Of a stretch of 64,000 bases of DNA, positions 30,502 to 39,785 are shown piece by piece. Numbering within the stretch: the first letter of the stretch is position 1; every line of letters starts with the position of its first letter. The position numbers were made by a program, and so were the translations under genes. Source of the DNA: Acinetobacter radioresistens DSM 6976 = NBRC 102413 = CIP 103788 (GTDB lineage Bacteria; Pseudomonadota; Gammaproteobacteria; Pseudomonadales; Moraxellaceae); the NCBI RefSeq assembly GCF_006757745.1, contig NZ_AP019741.1, forward strand, positions 124,001-188,000. The letters run 5' to 3'. Under the pieces are notes generated by a model. That model was not told the origin of the DNA. It saw only the letters and a program-made list of their open reading frames with translations, and searched no databases.

Positions 30502-33072
30502 ATGCAAACCAAAGCTTCTATCATCGATAAGATGCTACACCGATACAGTCTGTCATCTTTAACACCAGTAATTAGCCCAACCGAAGATCATTTTTTTTAC
30601 TGTGAAAATAATAAAAAGCAGTCATACGTTGGTGCTTGTTTCTTGGCAACGCCTTTAAATGGTATGGATGATCAGGGCTTCAACCTCTTTGTGAGTGCTA
30701 TCTCGGTAAAGCTTCCACCGAATTCTATTATTCAAATTCAGCAAGCTGCAACTAACCATGTTGATGACCAGATCGATAGTTATTATGAAAATAACTATAA
30801 TTCAATTAAAAATAATCATGGATTAAATGCAAAGCAAAAAGAAAACCTTCATTCGATCGTTTTAAAACGTACCGAATCATTAAGACAAGCTAAAATCACG
30901 CCGCCGGTTCCGGCAAATGGTATTACTTTACGTCAATCACGAATTATTGTGAGTGTAAAAATTCCTGCCGACTTACAGCTTAGTGAATACGATCTACAGC
31001 GTTGTAAAGAGCTGATATTGACTGTATATGACAGCTTACGAAGCACTACACTGCCAGATTTAAAGCAGTTAACAGTGAACGAGTATTTATCTGAATTACG
31101 CTCAATCGTTTATCCATTTGAGCCATTAGATAACACTTATGACGAATTCCAGAAAATATCCGAACAGGTGTTTAGAAAGACTACTGAAACAGATAATCGT
31201 GATCCTAATATTACGAAAATCGGGGATACACACATTTCAGTGCTGTCTGTAAGTGCATTGCCTAAGAAGAATGATATTTCTTTAACCAATATGCTTGTTG
31301 GCGATCCAATGGGTTCAACCAAACAAGTTGGATGTCCATATTTTATTAACTGCACGATCATTATTCCTGAAACGCAGGATGAAAACACCAAAATTGATTT
31401 TGACTACGCACAGACATTCGATACTGCAACGCCATGGGCTAAAAAGTTTGCTCCTAAATTGGTGGATCGTCTTGAAGGCTTAGAGTTGCTTCGTAATGCA
31501 ACTAAGCGCGGCGAAATACCATGCCGTTTGTATTTTAATGTAGTTTTATTCAGTAAAGATAAGCAAAAGCTACCCCGAATCGCTACTGTTCTTCAAAGCT
31601 ATTACAAATCACTTGGTTTGATTCTTGTACCTGATTCTAAAATTGTTTTACCGCTTTTTTGGAATACCTTGCCCCTATATGCAAGTATTGAGTCGCTTAA
31701 AAATACAAGCCGTACATTACGCATGACAACAGTACATGCTGCTACATTTGCCCCTCTGTTTGCTGATTTCCAGAATTTGCGCGGTAATTTTAGTCAAATC
31801 TACTATACGCGCCGTGGAAATATCTTTGGTTTCGATCCTATGGCCGGCCAGAACCATAATGGCATGATATTTGGTTCATCAGGTGGTGGTAAATCAGTAT
31901 TTGGTCAAAATTTCCTTCTTCAAGAATATGAATCAGGTGCATTAATCCGAGTTTTGGATGATGGTCAATCTTATAAAAAATTATGTTATACGGTTGGCGG
32001 GTCATTCATTGAGTTTACCGACAGTAGTGATGTTTGTTTAAATCCATTTACTCTTGTTGAAAATATCAATGAAGAACTTGATCAGCTTGCACGTATAGTA
32101 AAACAGATGGCATCACCCACTACACATTTAGACGACTTTTGTATGTCTAAAATCAAGCAAGCTATTAAGTCGGTGTACAGTACCAGTGCTAAAAAAACAA
32201 CGATTAGTGATATTGCTGACTTTTTATCTATCCAACCCGAAGAAGAAATTCGCAGACTCGGTAGCCAGTTATTTGAATATACAGTAGACGGTTCATACGG
32301 CAAATATTTCAACGGTGATAATAACTTAAATCTGAATGCTCAAATGGTTGTGCTTGAGCTTGAAGGCTTGAAATCAGACCCATTGCTTAAGACGGTCGTA
32401 ATGATGATGGTCTGCACACGTATTCAGGCTGATATGTACCGTAACTTTAGCTATGCACGTAAATTTGTGTTGTTTGAGGAAGTGACAAGTTACTTTGAGG
32501 ACCCGCTAGTAGGCGCTTTCATTGCTGACTTCTATGAGCGTGTGCGTAAGTATCGTGGCGGTTGTTGGTTGGTAACTCAGAATGCTGAGCGTATTGCTGA
32601 TTCTCCTGCAATCGGGAAGGTGATGATCAATGCGAACTACATGATCTACTTACCGTATGTTGCTGAACAGATCGATGTAATGGCACAGAAGAAATTACTT
32701 AAAGACGATCCCTACATTATTAATACTTATAAATCACTTCGCTTGTCAAAAGGCGTTTATTCAGAGGCAATGATCTTTGAAACCAGTACTGAAAATATTT
32801 CAGTCATTCGTACGATTTTAAATGATTTTGAAAAGATATTATTTTCCTCAAGTGATGAATATTTCCGTCCATTCATTGAAAGAATTGATAAAGGTGAGGA
32901 TATTGCTGAAATCATTGATTCGTATTTGTTGAAAGCAGAAAAGGACAAATATGAAAATAAAGCAAACTCTAATCAGGATATTAATGATCTCAAAGCTAGA
33001 ATTGAAAATGGTGAGGACCTAGATCAAGTATTACTAGATTTTAAAAACAAAATTATGCGTGTGGTTGGTTAA
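30502..33072 (+). CDS. traC: TraC, VirB4-type transfer ATPase, 856 aa
   Basis: Cytoplasmic ATPase that powers pilus assembly. Walker A GSSGGGKSVFG lies near residue 457, RVLDDGQSYKKL follows, and the Walker B region KFVLFEEVTSYFED lies near 654-667. The N-terminal 190 residues form the domain that is duplicated as a separate protein at 10344-10880. Full family length. The ribosome site is weak. It begins a second segment of the tra operon after a 196-base A+T-rich gap that probably holds a promoter. Confidence 0.93.
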   Translation: MQTKASIIDKMLHRYSLSSLTPVISPTEDHFFYCENNKKQSYVGACFLATPLNGMDDQGFNLFVSAISVKLPPNSIIQIQQAATNHVDDQIDSYYENNYNSIKNNHGLNAKQKENLHSIVLKRTESLRQAKITPPVPANGITLRQSRIIVSVKIPADLQLSEYDLQRCKELILTVYDSLRSTTLPDLKQLTVNEYLSELRSIVYPFEPLDNTYDEFQKISEQVFRKTTETDNRDPNITKIGDTHISVLSVSALPKKNDISLTNMLVGDPMGSTKQVGCPYFINCTIIIPETQDENTKIDFDYAQTFDTATPWAKKFAPKLVDRLEGLELLRNATKRGEIPCRLYFNVVLFSKDKQKLPRIATVLQSYYKSLGLILVPDSKIVLPLFWNTLPLYASIESLKNTSRTLRMTTVHAATFAPLFADFQNLRGNFSQIYYTRRGNIFGFDPMAGQNHNGMIFGSSGGGKSVFGQNFLLQEYESGALIRVLDDGQSYKKLCYTVGGSFIEFTDSSDVCLNPFTLVENINEELDQLARIVKQMASPTTHLDDFCMSKIKQAIKSVYSTSAKKTTISDIADFLSIQPEEEIRRLGSQLFEYTVDGSYGKYFNGDNNLNLNAQMVVLELEGLKSDPLLKTVVMMMVCTRIQADMYRNFSYARKFVLFEEVTSYFEDPLVGAFIADFYERVRKYRGGCWLVTQNAERIADSPAIGKVMINANYMIYLPYVAEQIDVMAQKKLLKDDPYIINTYKSLRLSKGVYSEAMIFETSTENISVIRTILNDFEKILFSSSDEYFRPFIERIDKGEDIAEIIDSYLLKAEKDKYENKANSNQDINDLKARIENGEDLDQVLLDFKNKIMRVVG

Positions 33073-33084
33073 TAGGTGGATGCT

Positions 33085-33954
33085 ATGAATGAATTAAATA
33101 TTAAAAATCCAATTTTTGAGTCTGCCTATATAGATGGTCAATATTCAAAAGCAGAGGTAATTGAAACAATTGATAGTTTTATTACCCCTGAAAAATTAAA
33201 TGAGTCAGATGAAACCGTACTAGGTGGTGTTTTATTCACGATCAATGATAGTGGGATAAAGAACCTTACTCTGCTTCAATTAATAAAAAAGATTGAGCTA
33301 AATAAAACTAATGCTTCTAAAGCATTACTCGCTAAAATATATTCTGTTGCTGAGATTAAATCCCAAATAGATTTAATTAAAGAGGAAAACAGAAAAGAAA
33401 ATCGTAAGTTGATTATTGGCTCATGTATATTGGTATCTATTTTGGCCTTGATTCTTGCATATAAATATAACCTGATAAAGATGCCAATATCTCCGGCTAC
33501 CGAAGGGGCGAAAGTAGTGGTACTGGATACTGCACGTTTGGCCTATTCTGCGACCGTTCCCTATATGAGTAAACAGCTTACTCCTGAACAAGCTCAGCAA
33601 GTTTCACTTCAATACAGAGATAACTTGCAAAAGGTTGTGCGGGAATATACTGATAATGGCTATATCATTATTAATCGTAGTGCGGTTTATGTGACTTCTG
33701 AAACAAATGACATCACAGATCAGGTTATTAAATCATTAGGATTTGAGCCTGTAGAACGTGAAAGGTTTGATGCAGATTATTCTAATCAAGAAAAATATGA
33801 GGTTTTAAAAACCTTTGCTCAAACAAATGTTAGTGATTACGAAACTGCTGCATTAAATGATGCAAATCAAGCAATAAATGCACAAGCTGAACAACAGCTA
33901 AATAATGCAGAAGTTATTACAGATAGTAATGGTCAATCCATTGATATTGAATGA
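33085..33954 (+). CDS. trbI: TrbI-like F-type transfer protein with long N-terminus, 289 aa
   Basis: The C-terminal half matches F-type TrbI: KVVVLDTARLAYSATVPYMS, then YRDNLQKVVREYTDNGYIII and YVTSETNDITDQVIKSLG. One membrane segment lies at about 111-128 (LIIGSCILVSILALILAY). F TrbI is about 128 residues with the membrane span at its start, so the first 105 residues here are an extra cytoplasmic domain. GGTGG precedes the ATG at 33085; a GTG nine bases earlier is less likely. TrbI affects pilus length and retraction in F. Confidence 0.8.
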   Translation: MNELNIKNPIFESAYIDGQYSKAEVIETIDSFITPEKLNESDETVLGGVLFTINDSGIKNLTLLQLIKKIELNKTNASKALLAKIYSVAEIKSQIDLIKEENRKENRKLIIGSCILVSILALILAYKYNLIKMPISPATEGAKVVVLDTARLAYSATVPYMSKQLTPEQAQQVSLQYRDNLQKVVREYTDNGYIIINRSAVYVTSETNDITDQVIKSLGFEPVERERFDADYSNQEKYEVLKTFAQTNVSDYETAALNDANQAINAQAEQQLNNAEVITDSNGQSIDIE

Positions 33955-33964
33955 ACTAAATAAT

Positions 33965-33985
33965 GCGGTCAACTGACCGCTTTTT
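33965..33985 (+). terminator. Internal terminator after trbI
   Basis: GCGGTC-AACT-GACCGC followed by TTTTT lies between trbI and the peptidase gene, so downstream genes may be partly read-through or have their own promoter. Confidence 0.75.
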
Positions 33986-34009
33986 AAAATGTATTATTGA
34001 GAATTGGCG

Positions 34010-34627
34010 ATGAAAATTAGTTTTAGACAAAATAAAGTATATTTATTTTTGGCTTATTTATTTATGCCATTAATTTCATTCATTAGAGAGCTGTTTATTG
34101 CTTGTAAAGGTCGCCGTTTAACTGTTCTCTGGATAATTGCTATTTTTTGTTTCATTTATATCAGTAGTGATTATTATGTAAAGAAGGTTAAAGATAACTT
34201 TGGTATCGCTGTGGATATTAGTAATGTATCTTCTAATGACCATATTTTCTTTAAAGTTAATAAAGGTATTAAAACTTATTCAGAATTAAAAGTCGGTGAG
34301 TATATTTCATTTAGTTCTTCTAAATTAGAGCCTATCGTTAGTAGTAAAAGTACTATTATTAAAAAAGTAGTTGCAAAGCAAGGGGATCATATTCAGATCA
34401 AAGGACTCGAATTATTTATTAATGGTGTTAAGCGTGCTGAATTGAATCCTGCCGCTTTAGTAAAACTCAAGAAAACAGAAGCTCAAATGCAAGCTGACTA
34501 TATTGTTCCTCTAAATTCAGTTTTTGTTTTAGGTTCTTACTACAGATCATTTGATAGTAGGTATTGGGGTGTGTTGCCTATTAAGGAAAACACTAAAGTT
34601 GATATTGCTACGCCTATATTATTTTAA
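34010..34627 (+). CDS. TraF-type (S26) signal peptidase, 205 aa
   Basis: Serine peptidase of the conjugative TraF/signal peptidase I type, probably maturing pilin or other transfer proteins. One membrane segment (LTVLWIIAIFCFIYIS) precedes the catalytic region. SSNDHIFFKV holds the likely nucleophile Ser, IIKKVVAKQGD holds the catalytic Lys, and SFDSRYWGVLP is the S26 box E. The Pro and Gly that normally follow the Ser are replaced by Asp and Ile. The ATG at 34010 is preferred over an upstream TTG. Confidence 0.8.
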   Translation: MKISFRQNKVYLFLAYLFMPLISFIRELFIACKGRRLTVLWIIAIFCFIYISSDYYVKKVKDNFGIAVDISNVSSNDHIFFKVNKGIKTYSELKVGEYISFSSSKLEPIVSSKSTIIKKVVAKQGDHIQIKGLELFINGVKRAELNPAALVKLKKTEAQMQADYIVPLNSVFVLGSYYRSFDSRYWGVLPIKENTKVDIATPILF

Positions 34628-34642
34628 CTTGGAGATTAATAA

Positions 34643-35719
34643 GTGAAAAAATCGAAAGTACTGCTACTTTCTGCTGCATTAACTTTCCAAGTTACGCATC
34701 TTTATGCAGCTTTAACAGAACAAAGACAGCAAGCTATTAGCAATCAACCGCCAACTCAATATTCTGAAAACTTTTATGATCGTAGAAGTGAAGGGTGGTA
34801 TTGGTATGAGGACCCCGAAGCTAAGAAAAAGCAGAAACCTGTTCAGCCGCCAGTAGTTGTTCAACAGCCTGTACAGCCCAAGAAGGTAGATATTTATAAC
34901 CCGACTACCAACACAATCAATGAGCCGATCGTAGTACAAGCTGCTCCTGCACAACCAAAACCCCTTTCAACAGAGTGGTTGAAGGTAAATATGCCAAAAG
35001 CTTTACAAGCTGCTATGGATAATCCTACAGATGAAAATGGGCGACCAAGTAAAGAAGTTCAGACATATATGTATATGCAGAGAATTGCCTTAGACCGATC
35101 TCAGAACTTTTCAAAAGCTGCCAGTACTGTCACCCAACTTGATCCATTCCTAGATGAAACCAATCGGGTTCCAGTGGATACAGCATCTAACCGTGTTTTT
35201 GTAGCTGCTGCTGAACATGATAAAAAAATGATTCTGAAATATTTGGCTCAAACTACAGGACTTTGGTTCTTTTATGACACAAGCTGCTCTTTCTGTTCTT
35301 CTCAATATGAATTTTTAAAAGATTTTAAAGTGGATAATAATTTTAAAATATTTAATATATCTATGGACGGAAAGCGTTTGCCGAAAATGGGTAACGATGA
35401 AATAATATTACCTGATAAGGGCCAAGCAGTTAATCTCAGATTACGGATTACACCGTCAATTGTTTTATTAGCTCCACCGAACAACTTTTATGTTGTGAGC
35501 CAAGGGTTAATTACTCAAAGTTCTTTAGAATCAAAGATATTGCTTGTTGCAGAACAACAAAATCTTTTACCTAAACATTTGAAAGACAAGCTCGATCCTT
35601 ATTCTAAAGGCATTATTACACCGCAGCAAATGAATCGTATGCAAGAGGTGGAAAAAGAGTTAAACGATGATCCAACAAAGATTGTTGATTATATCAAGAA
35701 AGTTGTTGGCAATGAGTAA
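34643..35719 (+). CDS. traF: TraF, thioredoxin-like pilus assembly protein, 358 aa
   Basis: F-type TraF: a signal peptide (VLLLSAALTFQVTHLYA), then a Pro/Gln-rich linker, and a C-terminal thioredoxin fold with CSFC in the active site (FFYDTSCSFCSSQYEF, about 211-226) and cis-Pro region RITPSIVLLAPP. It would form or shuffle disulfides in periplasmic transfer proteins together with the DsbA-like protein. GTG start at 34643 with TTGGAG nine bases upstream. It lies directly before TraH as in F. Confidence 0.88.
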   Translation: MKKSKVLLLSAALTFQVTHLYAALTEQRQQAISNQPPTQYSENFYDRRSEGWYWYEDPEAKKKQKPVQPPVVVQQPVQPKKVDIYNPTTNTINEPIVVQAAPAQPKPLSTEWLKVNMPKALQAAMDNPTDENGRPSKEVQTYMYMQRIALDRSQNFSKAASTVTQLDPFLDETNRVPVDTASNRVFVAAAEHDKKMILKYLAQTTGLWFFYDTSCSFCSSQYEFLKDFKVDNNFKIFNISMDGKRLPKMGNDEIILPDKGQAVNLRLRITPSIVLLAPPNNFYVVSQGLITQSSLESKILLVAEQQNLLPKHLKDKLDPYSKGIITPQQMNRMQEVEKELNDDPTKIVDYIKKVVGNE

Positions 35720-35738
35720 ATAAGGTTGAATAACTATT

Positions 35739-37307
35739 TTGATAAAACAAAAGATTGGTGAAACTTTGATTAATATTCCAAAAACATTTCTTAAACCTTT
35801 AAGAATTTGCTGTCTTTTCGCTACTTTTGCCGGCGCAAGTCAAACTGCTACTACTGGTGGGTTGGATAACTTCATGTCAGATATGTACAGCAATACGACC
35901 GCCCCCGGCATGTTCCAAACACAACAGCGTGGTGTCATTTCTGGTGGTTCATTTGTTGGTCGTTTTGGTATTAAATCAATTAACTTAGTTTCATTTGATC
36001 CGCCTCGTGTCAGTGCCGGATGTGGTGGTATAAACTTGTTCGGTGGATCATTCAGCTTCATCAATGCTCAAGAACTGACTCAACTCTTACGGGCGATCGC
36101 TCAGAATGCACTAGGCTTATTATTTCAACTTGGCCTTAACGCGATCAGTCAGCCGCTTTCGTCTTTGCTAACTACTTGGTCTGCAAAGCTACAAGAAATG
36201 AACTCATTGCTTAAGAATAGCTGTGAGGCTGCACGCAAGTTGTTCCAGATCGACAAGACTGGTGGAGCAATGTTGGATGCTGTAAAAGGATCAATGGGTG
36301 AGATCAAAACGCAAACTGGTGGTTTTAAAGATTACTTTAGTAATGTTCAAAAGAACTTTTCCCAAGGTTGGAACTCTTTGAGAGGTAATTCACCTGATGG
36401 CGAAGCAACCTCAAGAGCCGATAAAGCAATTCAAGAACTACCGAACGTAGGTAACGTGACATGGCGTGCTATTAATGCGTCTGACAGCTATAAGGCTATT
36501 ATGCCGGCTAGTGGCGGTTCTGAGCTTGAGGCTAAGATCATGCTAATGAATGTTATCGGTACTGAGGTATTTAATGCTTCTGCTCAGACGGCAAGCGGAG
36601 ATAAGGATTGTGCTACCGGTTCAGGTCAATGTGATCCTAAGCCGGCTCGTTATGAAAGTGTAATTAGTATTGATGACTTGATTTCACCTCAAGACGCTAA
36701 GCCATTTTATGCTTGTCAAGGTAGTGATACGGCTGATGAAGGTTGTCAAAAACTTCCATTAAATCAGAATGCAAAATTATCTACATACTTTAAGGGTGTT
36801 GCGCGTATTGTTAACAAAAGCTTTTACAATATTGATAGTTCTGAAATTAATTTGAATCGAACAACTGTTCAAGCTCAAATCAATGGTGGACACGGTATTG
36901 TAGGTAAGGCCGGCAAAGCAAATATTGAATCAGTAATGACTGCCGAAGAAAAAGCTTTTTATGGCAGTATTGATACGCAGTTAATTGGCTACATTTCAAA
37001 AGTGAACAACTCACCAGATCAAGTCTATTTGATCGCGGAACATGTACGCCGGATTGTAATTCACGATATGGCCGTAAAGCTTGCTAAAACCTTAGAAGAA
37101 GCTGCTGTACTTACCTTTAATGGTTCTACAGTTAAAGCTACTCCACCTCAGTCTTATGACACTAATTTGGAACGTTGGCGCAATGAAATTGCTAAATATC
37201 AGATAACTCCAGATGGCAGGGTGAAGCAGTTTAACGATCTAAACCAGATGGTAGGGACCATTGCTGCAAGCTTGCCAATTAACCCTGTGGCTGTACCTAC
37301 AAGATAA
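35739..37307 (+). CDS. traH: TraH, pilus assembly protein, 522 aa
   Basis: Periplasmic protein needed for F-type pilus assembly. A signal-like N-terminus is followed by the family hallmark SAGCGGINLFGGSFSFIN near residues 90-107. Coiled-coil helices (about 110-160) and several Cys pairs that TraF or DsbA could oxidise follow. The start appears to be TTG at 35739; no ATG or GTG upstream in frame is better placed. It is the last rightward tra gene here; TraG, which usually follows, is absent. Confidence 0.9.
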   Translation: MIKQKIGETLINIPKTFLKPLRICCLFATFAGASQTATTGGLDNFMSDMYSNTTAPGMFQTQQRGVISGGSFVGRFGIKSINLVSFDPPRVSAGCGGINLFGGSFSFINAQELTQLLRAIAQNALGLLFQLGLNAISQPLSSLLTTWSAKLQEMNSLLKNSCEAARKLFQIDKTGGAMLDAVKGSMGEIKTQTGGFKDYFSNVQKNFSQGWNSLRGNSPDGEATSRADKAIQELPNVGNVTWRAINASDSYKAIMPASGGSELEAKIMLMNVIGTEVFNASAQTASGDKDCATGSGQCDPKPARYESVISIDDLISPQDAKPFYACQGSDTADEGCQKLPLNQNAKLSTYFKGVARIVNKSFYNIDSSEINLNRTTVQAQINGGHGIVGKAGKANIESVMTAEEKAFYGSIDTQLIGYISKVNNSPDQVYLIAEHVRRIVIHDMAVKLAKTLEEAAVLTFNGSTVKATPPQSYDTNLERWRNEIAKYQITPDGRVKQFNDLNQMVGTIAASLPINPVAVPTR

Positions 37308-37319
37308 TTTAATATAAAA

Positions 37320-37347
37320 AAACCTCTCATTAACTGAGAGGTTTTTT
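37320..37347. terminator. Bidirectional terminator between traH and the helicase gene
   Basis: AACCTCTCA/TGAGAGGTT stem with A-run before and T-run after, so it ends both converging genes. Confidence 0.9.
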
Positions 37348-37352
37348 ATTGA

Positions 37353-39131
37353 TTAATCCAGATTAGTGCGTAATTTTTCTAGCAGAACAAATAGCTCACT
37401 AAGATTCCCTGCATATAGGGTTTTCTTAGCGCGTGTAATCGCCACATAGAGCAAACGTAGCTCGTCTAGTGGCATATCAGTGATGCGGTAGTATTGTTCC
37501 GACATGCGCTTATCAAGCGCATCTAGGGTAGGGATCAAACCCTGTACCATGTTATTTTTCATTGGTATCAATTTTAGTGAGGTTGGAAAGGGTAGTAAGT
37601 CCCAATTTTCCAGATATAAATCCTGACTGATGCTACTAGATTTCTTAAACCCCTGATCGATACCATTGAATTTATTAGGCATCAGGCATAGGTCAAAGTC
37701 AGATGAAATATAGACTGAATCCCACTCCAAGCCTTTAGCTTTATGTACAGTGGTAATGACACAATCTGCTTCATCCATATTTGAATTAACTCTATCCAAA
37801 ATTGAATAAAGAGTCGTAAAGCTAGATGAAAACTGATTGATCAGACGTACCATACTCGCAAACTCATTGTCTGACTTATTAAGTTCAGTGTACTCAAGAA
37901 CATCGTCCCAACGATAAAAAGCACTTAAGTCGGGGTGGTAAGTTCTCGAACCGTTAATTAATTGCTCTGCCGCTTCTAACCACTTCTTGATTTCATGAAT
38001 CTCAGCCAACATCGCGTATTTACGATCAGGAAAATTCTGTAACTGATACACCAGTTCAGCAAAAGCGCCTTTATTAGTACGGCATAAGATCGCTTCCGCT
38101 TTTACAGACATATCATGGTCATAAACAATATCTGTATGCACCTCGGGATTACCGATTAAAGGCACAGTTTCCCCTAAACAACTCAAGATCAAATTCGCAT
38201 GGTTAGCAAGGCTTTCACCGAAGCGGAATGATTGAGTCAATCGAACGACAGGCAAATCGAGTTTTTTTAAACTATCGGTTGCACCGCGCCATTGGTAGAT
38301 AGATTGATATTCATCCCCGACATAGAAGCAGGGGATATTCTGATTAGATACGATGTAATTCATTAAGGCATCACTGTCTTGCCATTCATCAAGCAACAGA
38401 TAGTCGTAACCCTTAATTTGAGGATTTGATAAAGACCAATATTTCACGTAGACATCATGCGAAATATTCAGGTTATTGTCGGGTGCGGTAAGATCATTCC
38501 AACGGCGTACCGCAAACGGGAGCAGTTCTTTAATGATTGCTTCGTTTTGAGTCGGATTAAGCCAATCAAGATGATCAAAATGTTTTGATGTCAATTGAAC
38601 GTCACTAGACTTGCAGAAATTTTTCACCGCATCATTGATGTACTGCATTTTTTGGGTAGCAGTAAAACGGCGTGATCCACCACGTTTATTCACTTCCATG
38701 AATTTCTTATAAGAACGGTGCTTAAGCTCTGCCATGTAGCCAGAAGAATATTTGCAGTCACTTTCTTTCAAGTGATACATCTCAGCTAAGTCTTTTGGAA
38801 AGTTTTTAGGGTTATACGCTTTCTTGCTTAATTGAGCAGGAACATGAGCATGTGCAAGAGAATGAAAGGTGCGGCATGTAATACTGCTATCAAAGCGAGA
38901 TTTGGCTTCTCCTGCCACGGAGCGGTTAAATGCAAGGTATAAACCTTTCTTGCCAAGTTTACCCATTCGGTAGCTAATGGCTTCAAGAGTTTTGGTTTTA
39001 CCAGTGCCGGCATACGCTAAAGTTTTAAACGAGTTTAATTTAACAGCGAAATCTGCACATAAATTTTGTTCAGGGGTCAAGGCAACTGGCATATTCTTTA
39101 GGTTCTGTTCAGTATTCACTATTAAATCCAC
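37353..39131 (-). CDS. UvrD/Rep-like superfamily 1 helicase, 592 aa
   Basis: A 3'-5' DNA helicase of the UvrD family. Walker A AYAGTGKT lies at residues 39-46, DEWQD (Walker B) near 250, the arginine motif LTQSFRFG and VTTVHKAKGLEWD follow, and LLYVAITRAKKTL lies near the C-terminus. No nuclease domain is visible. Plasmid copies may help replication or the recipient-side conversion of transferred DNA. The promoter region at 39145-39175 contains GTGGTATAT, one step from the GCGGTATATGC motif of the left block. Confidence 0.9.
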   Translation of the reverse strand: MDLIVNTEQNLKNMPVALTPEQNLCADFAVKLNSFKTLAYAGTGKTKTLEAISYRMGKLGKKGLYLAFNRSVAGEAKSRFDSSITCRTFHSLAHAHVPAQLSKKAYNPKNFPKDLAEMYHLKESDCKYSSGYMAELKHRSYKKFMEVNKRGGSRRFTATQKMQYINDAVKNFCKSSDVQLTSKHFDHLDWLNPTQNEAIIKELLPFAVRRWNDLTAPDNNLNISHDVYVKYWSLSNPQIKGYDYLLLDEWQDSDALMNYIVSNQNIPCFYVGDEYQSIYQWRGATDSLKKLDLPVVRLTQSFRFGESLANHANLILSCLGETVPLIGNPEVHTDIVYDHDMSVKAEAILCRTNKGAFAELVYQLQNFPDRKYAMLAEIHEIKKWLEAAEQLINGSRTYHPDLSAFYRWDDVLEYTELNKSDNEFASMVRLINQFSSSFTTLYSILDRVNSNMDEADCVITTVHKAKGLEWDSVYISSDFDLCLMPNKFNGIDQGFKKSSSISQDLYLENWDLLPFPTSLKLIPMKNNMVQGLIPTLDALDKRMSEQYYRITDMPLDELRLLYVAITRAKKTLYAGNLSELFVLLEKLRTNLD

Positions 39132-39471
39132 TCTTTCTTATATATACACAATATACCACAAATTTAGAATATTCAAAGAAATTATTTAATTTTGATTTAT
39201 CCACATTTATTGTTGATAAAGTTGCTTAAAATATCATCATAAATAATAAAAGATTAATAAAAATCAGTATATAAGCACCCAGATACAGGGTGATTAAATA
39301 ATGATCAATTGAGCCTAATATATAGGTGTAAAATGTTTATTAATTTTCCAATATTGAATATTCATCTAAAAATCTCTATTAAGAGTTCAAGAGGTATATT
39401 GAATTTATAATAGATTATGAATAGAAAAATGGACGTTCAATTGAGCGCCCATGGTTTTAAACAATGATTAA
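39132..39471. other. A+T-rich gap with one DnaA box
   Basis: No reading frame. TTATCCACA at 39197-39205 is a perfect match to the DnaA box consensus, but it is single. The rest is A+T-rich with no repeats that I can see. Confidence 0.3.
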
Positions 39472-39771
39472 TCAGGTTTTGCGGTTCATTGCCTTATCTC
39501 TGTCTTTACGCTGATCATCAAGGTTCCAGAAAATGACGGCGCGAGAAGAATAAAGATTCTTAAAAATATCTTGATGGCTTATCACGACTTCTTTTAGTTG
39601 CTTAATAAAGAACAATACAACGTAATTAAAGAACCAAAGGATTGCAGGAATGATCATATCTTTAATGAACCAGATAGTGAGATCACGTAGAGGCTTAATG
39701 ATCACAATAATAAATAATATTGCGATTGAGCTAATTATGATTAATTCAATATGAGAGCGATCCATAAACAT
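39472..39771 (-). CDS. Small membrane protein next to TraD, 99 aa
   Basis: Two hydrophobic segments, ELIIISSIAILFIIVIIKPL (about 8-27) and MIIPAILWFFNYVVLFFIKQ (about 39-58), then a soluble, charged C-terminus (DDQRKDRDKAMNRKT). AAGGAG precedes the ATG. It lies 15 bases after the TraD gene and is co-transcribed, so it may help coupling-protein placement. No family recognised. Confidence 0.7.
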   Translation of the reverse strand: MFMDRSHIELIIISSIAILFIIVIIKPLRDLTIWFIKDMIIPAILWFFNYVVLFFIKQLKEVVISHQDIFKNLYSSRAVIFWNLDDQRKDRDKAMNRKT

Positions 39772-39785
39772 TTGTTATCTCCTTA

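Noticed and set aside
39197..39205. Replication origin from a single DnaA box
   Set aside because: One TTATCCACA in A+T-rich DNA with no iterons is not enough.
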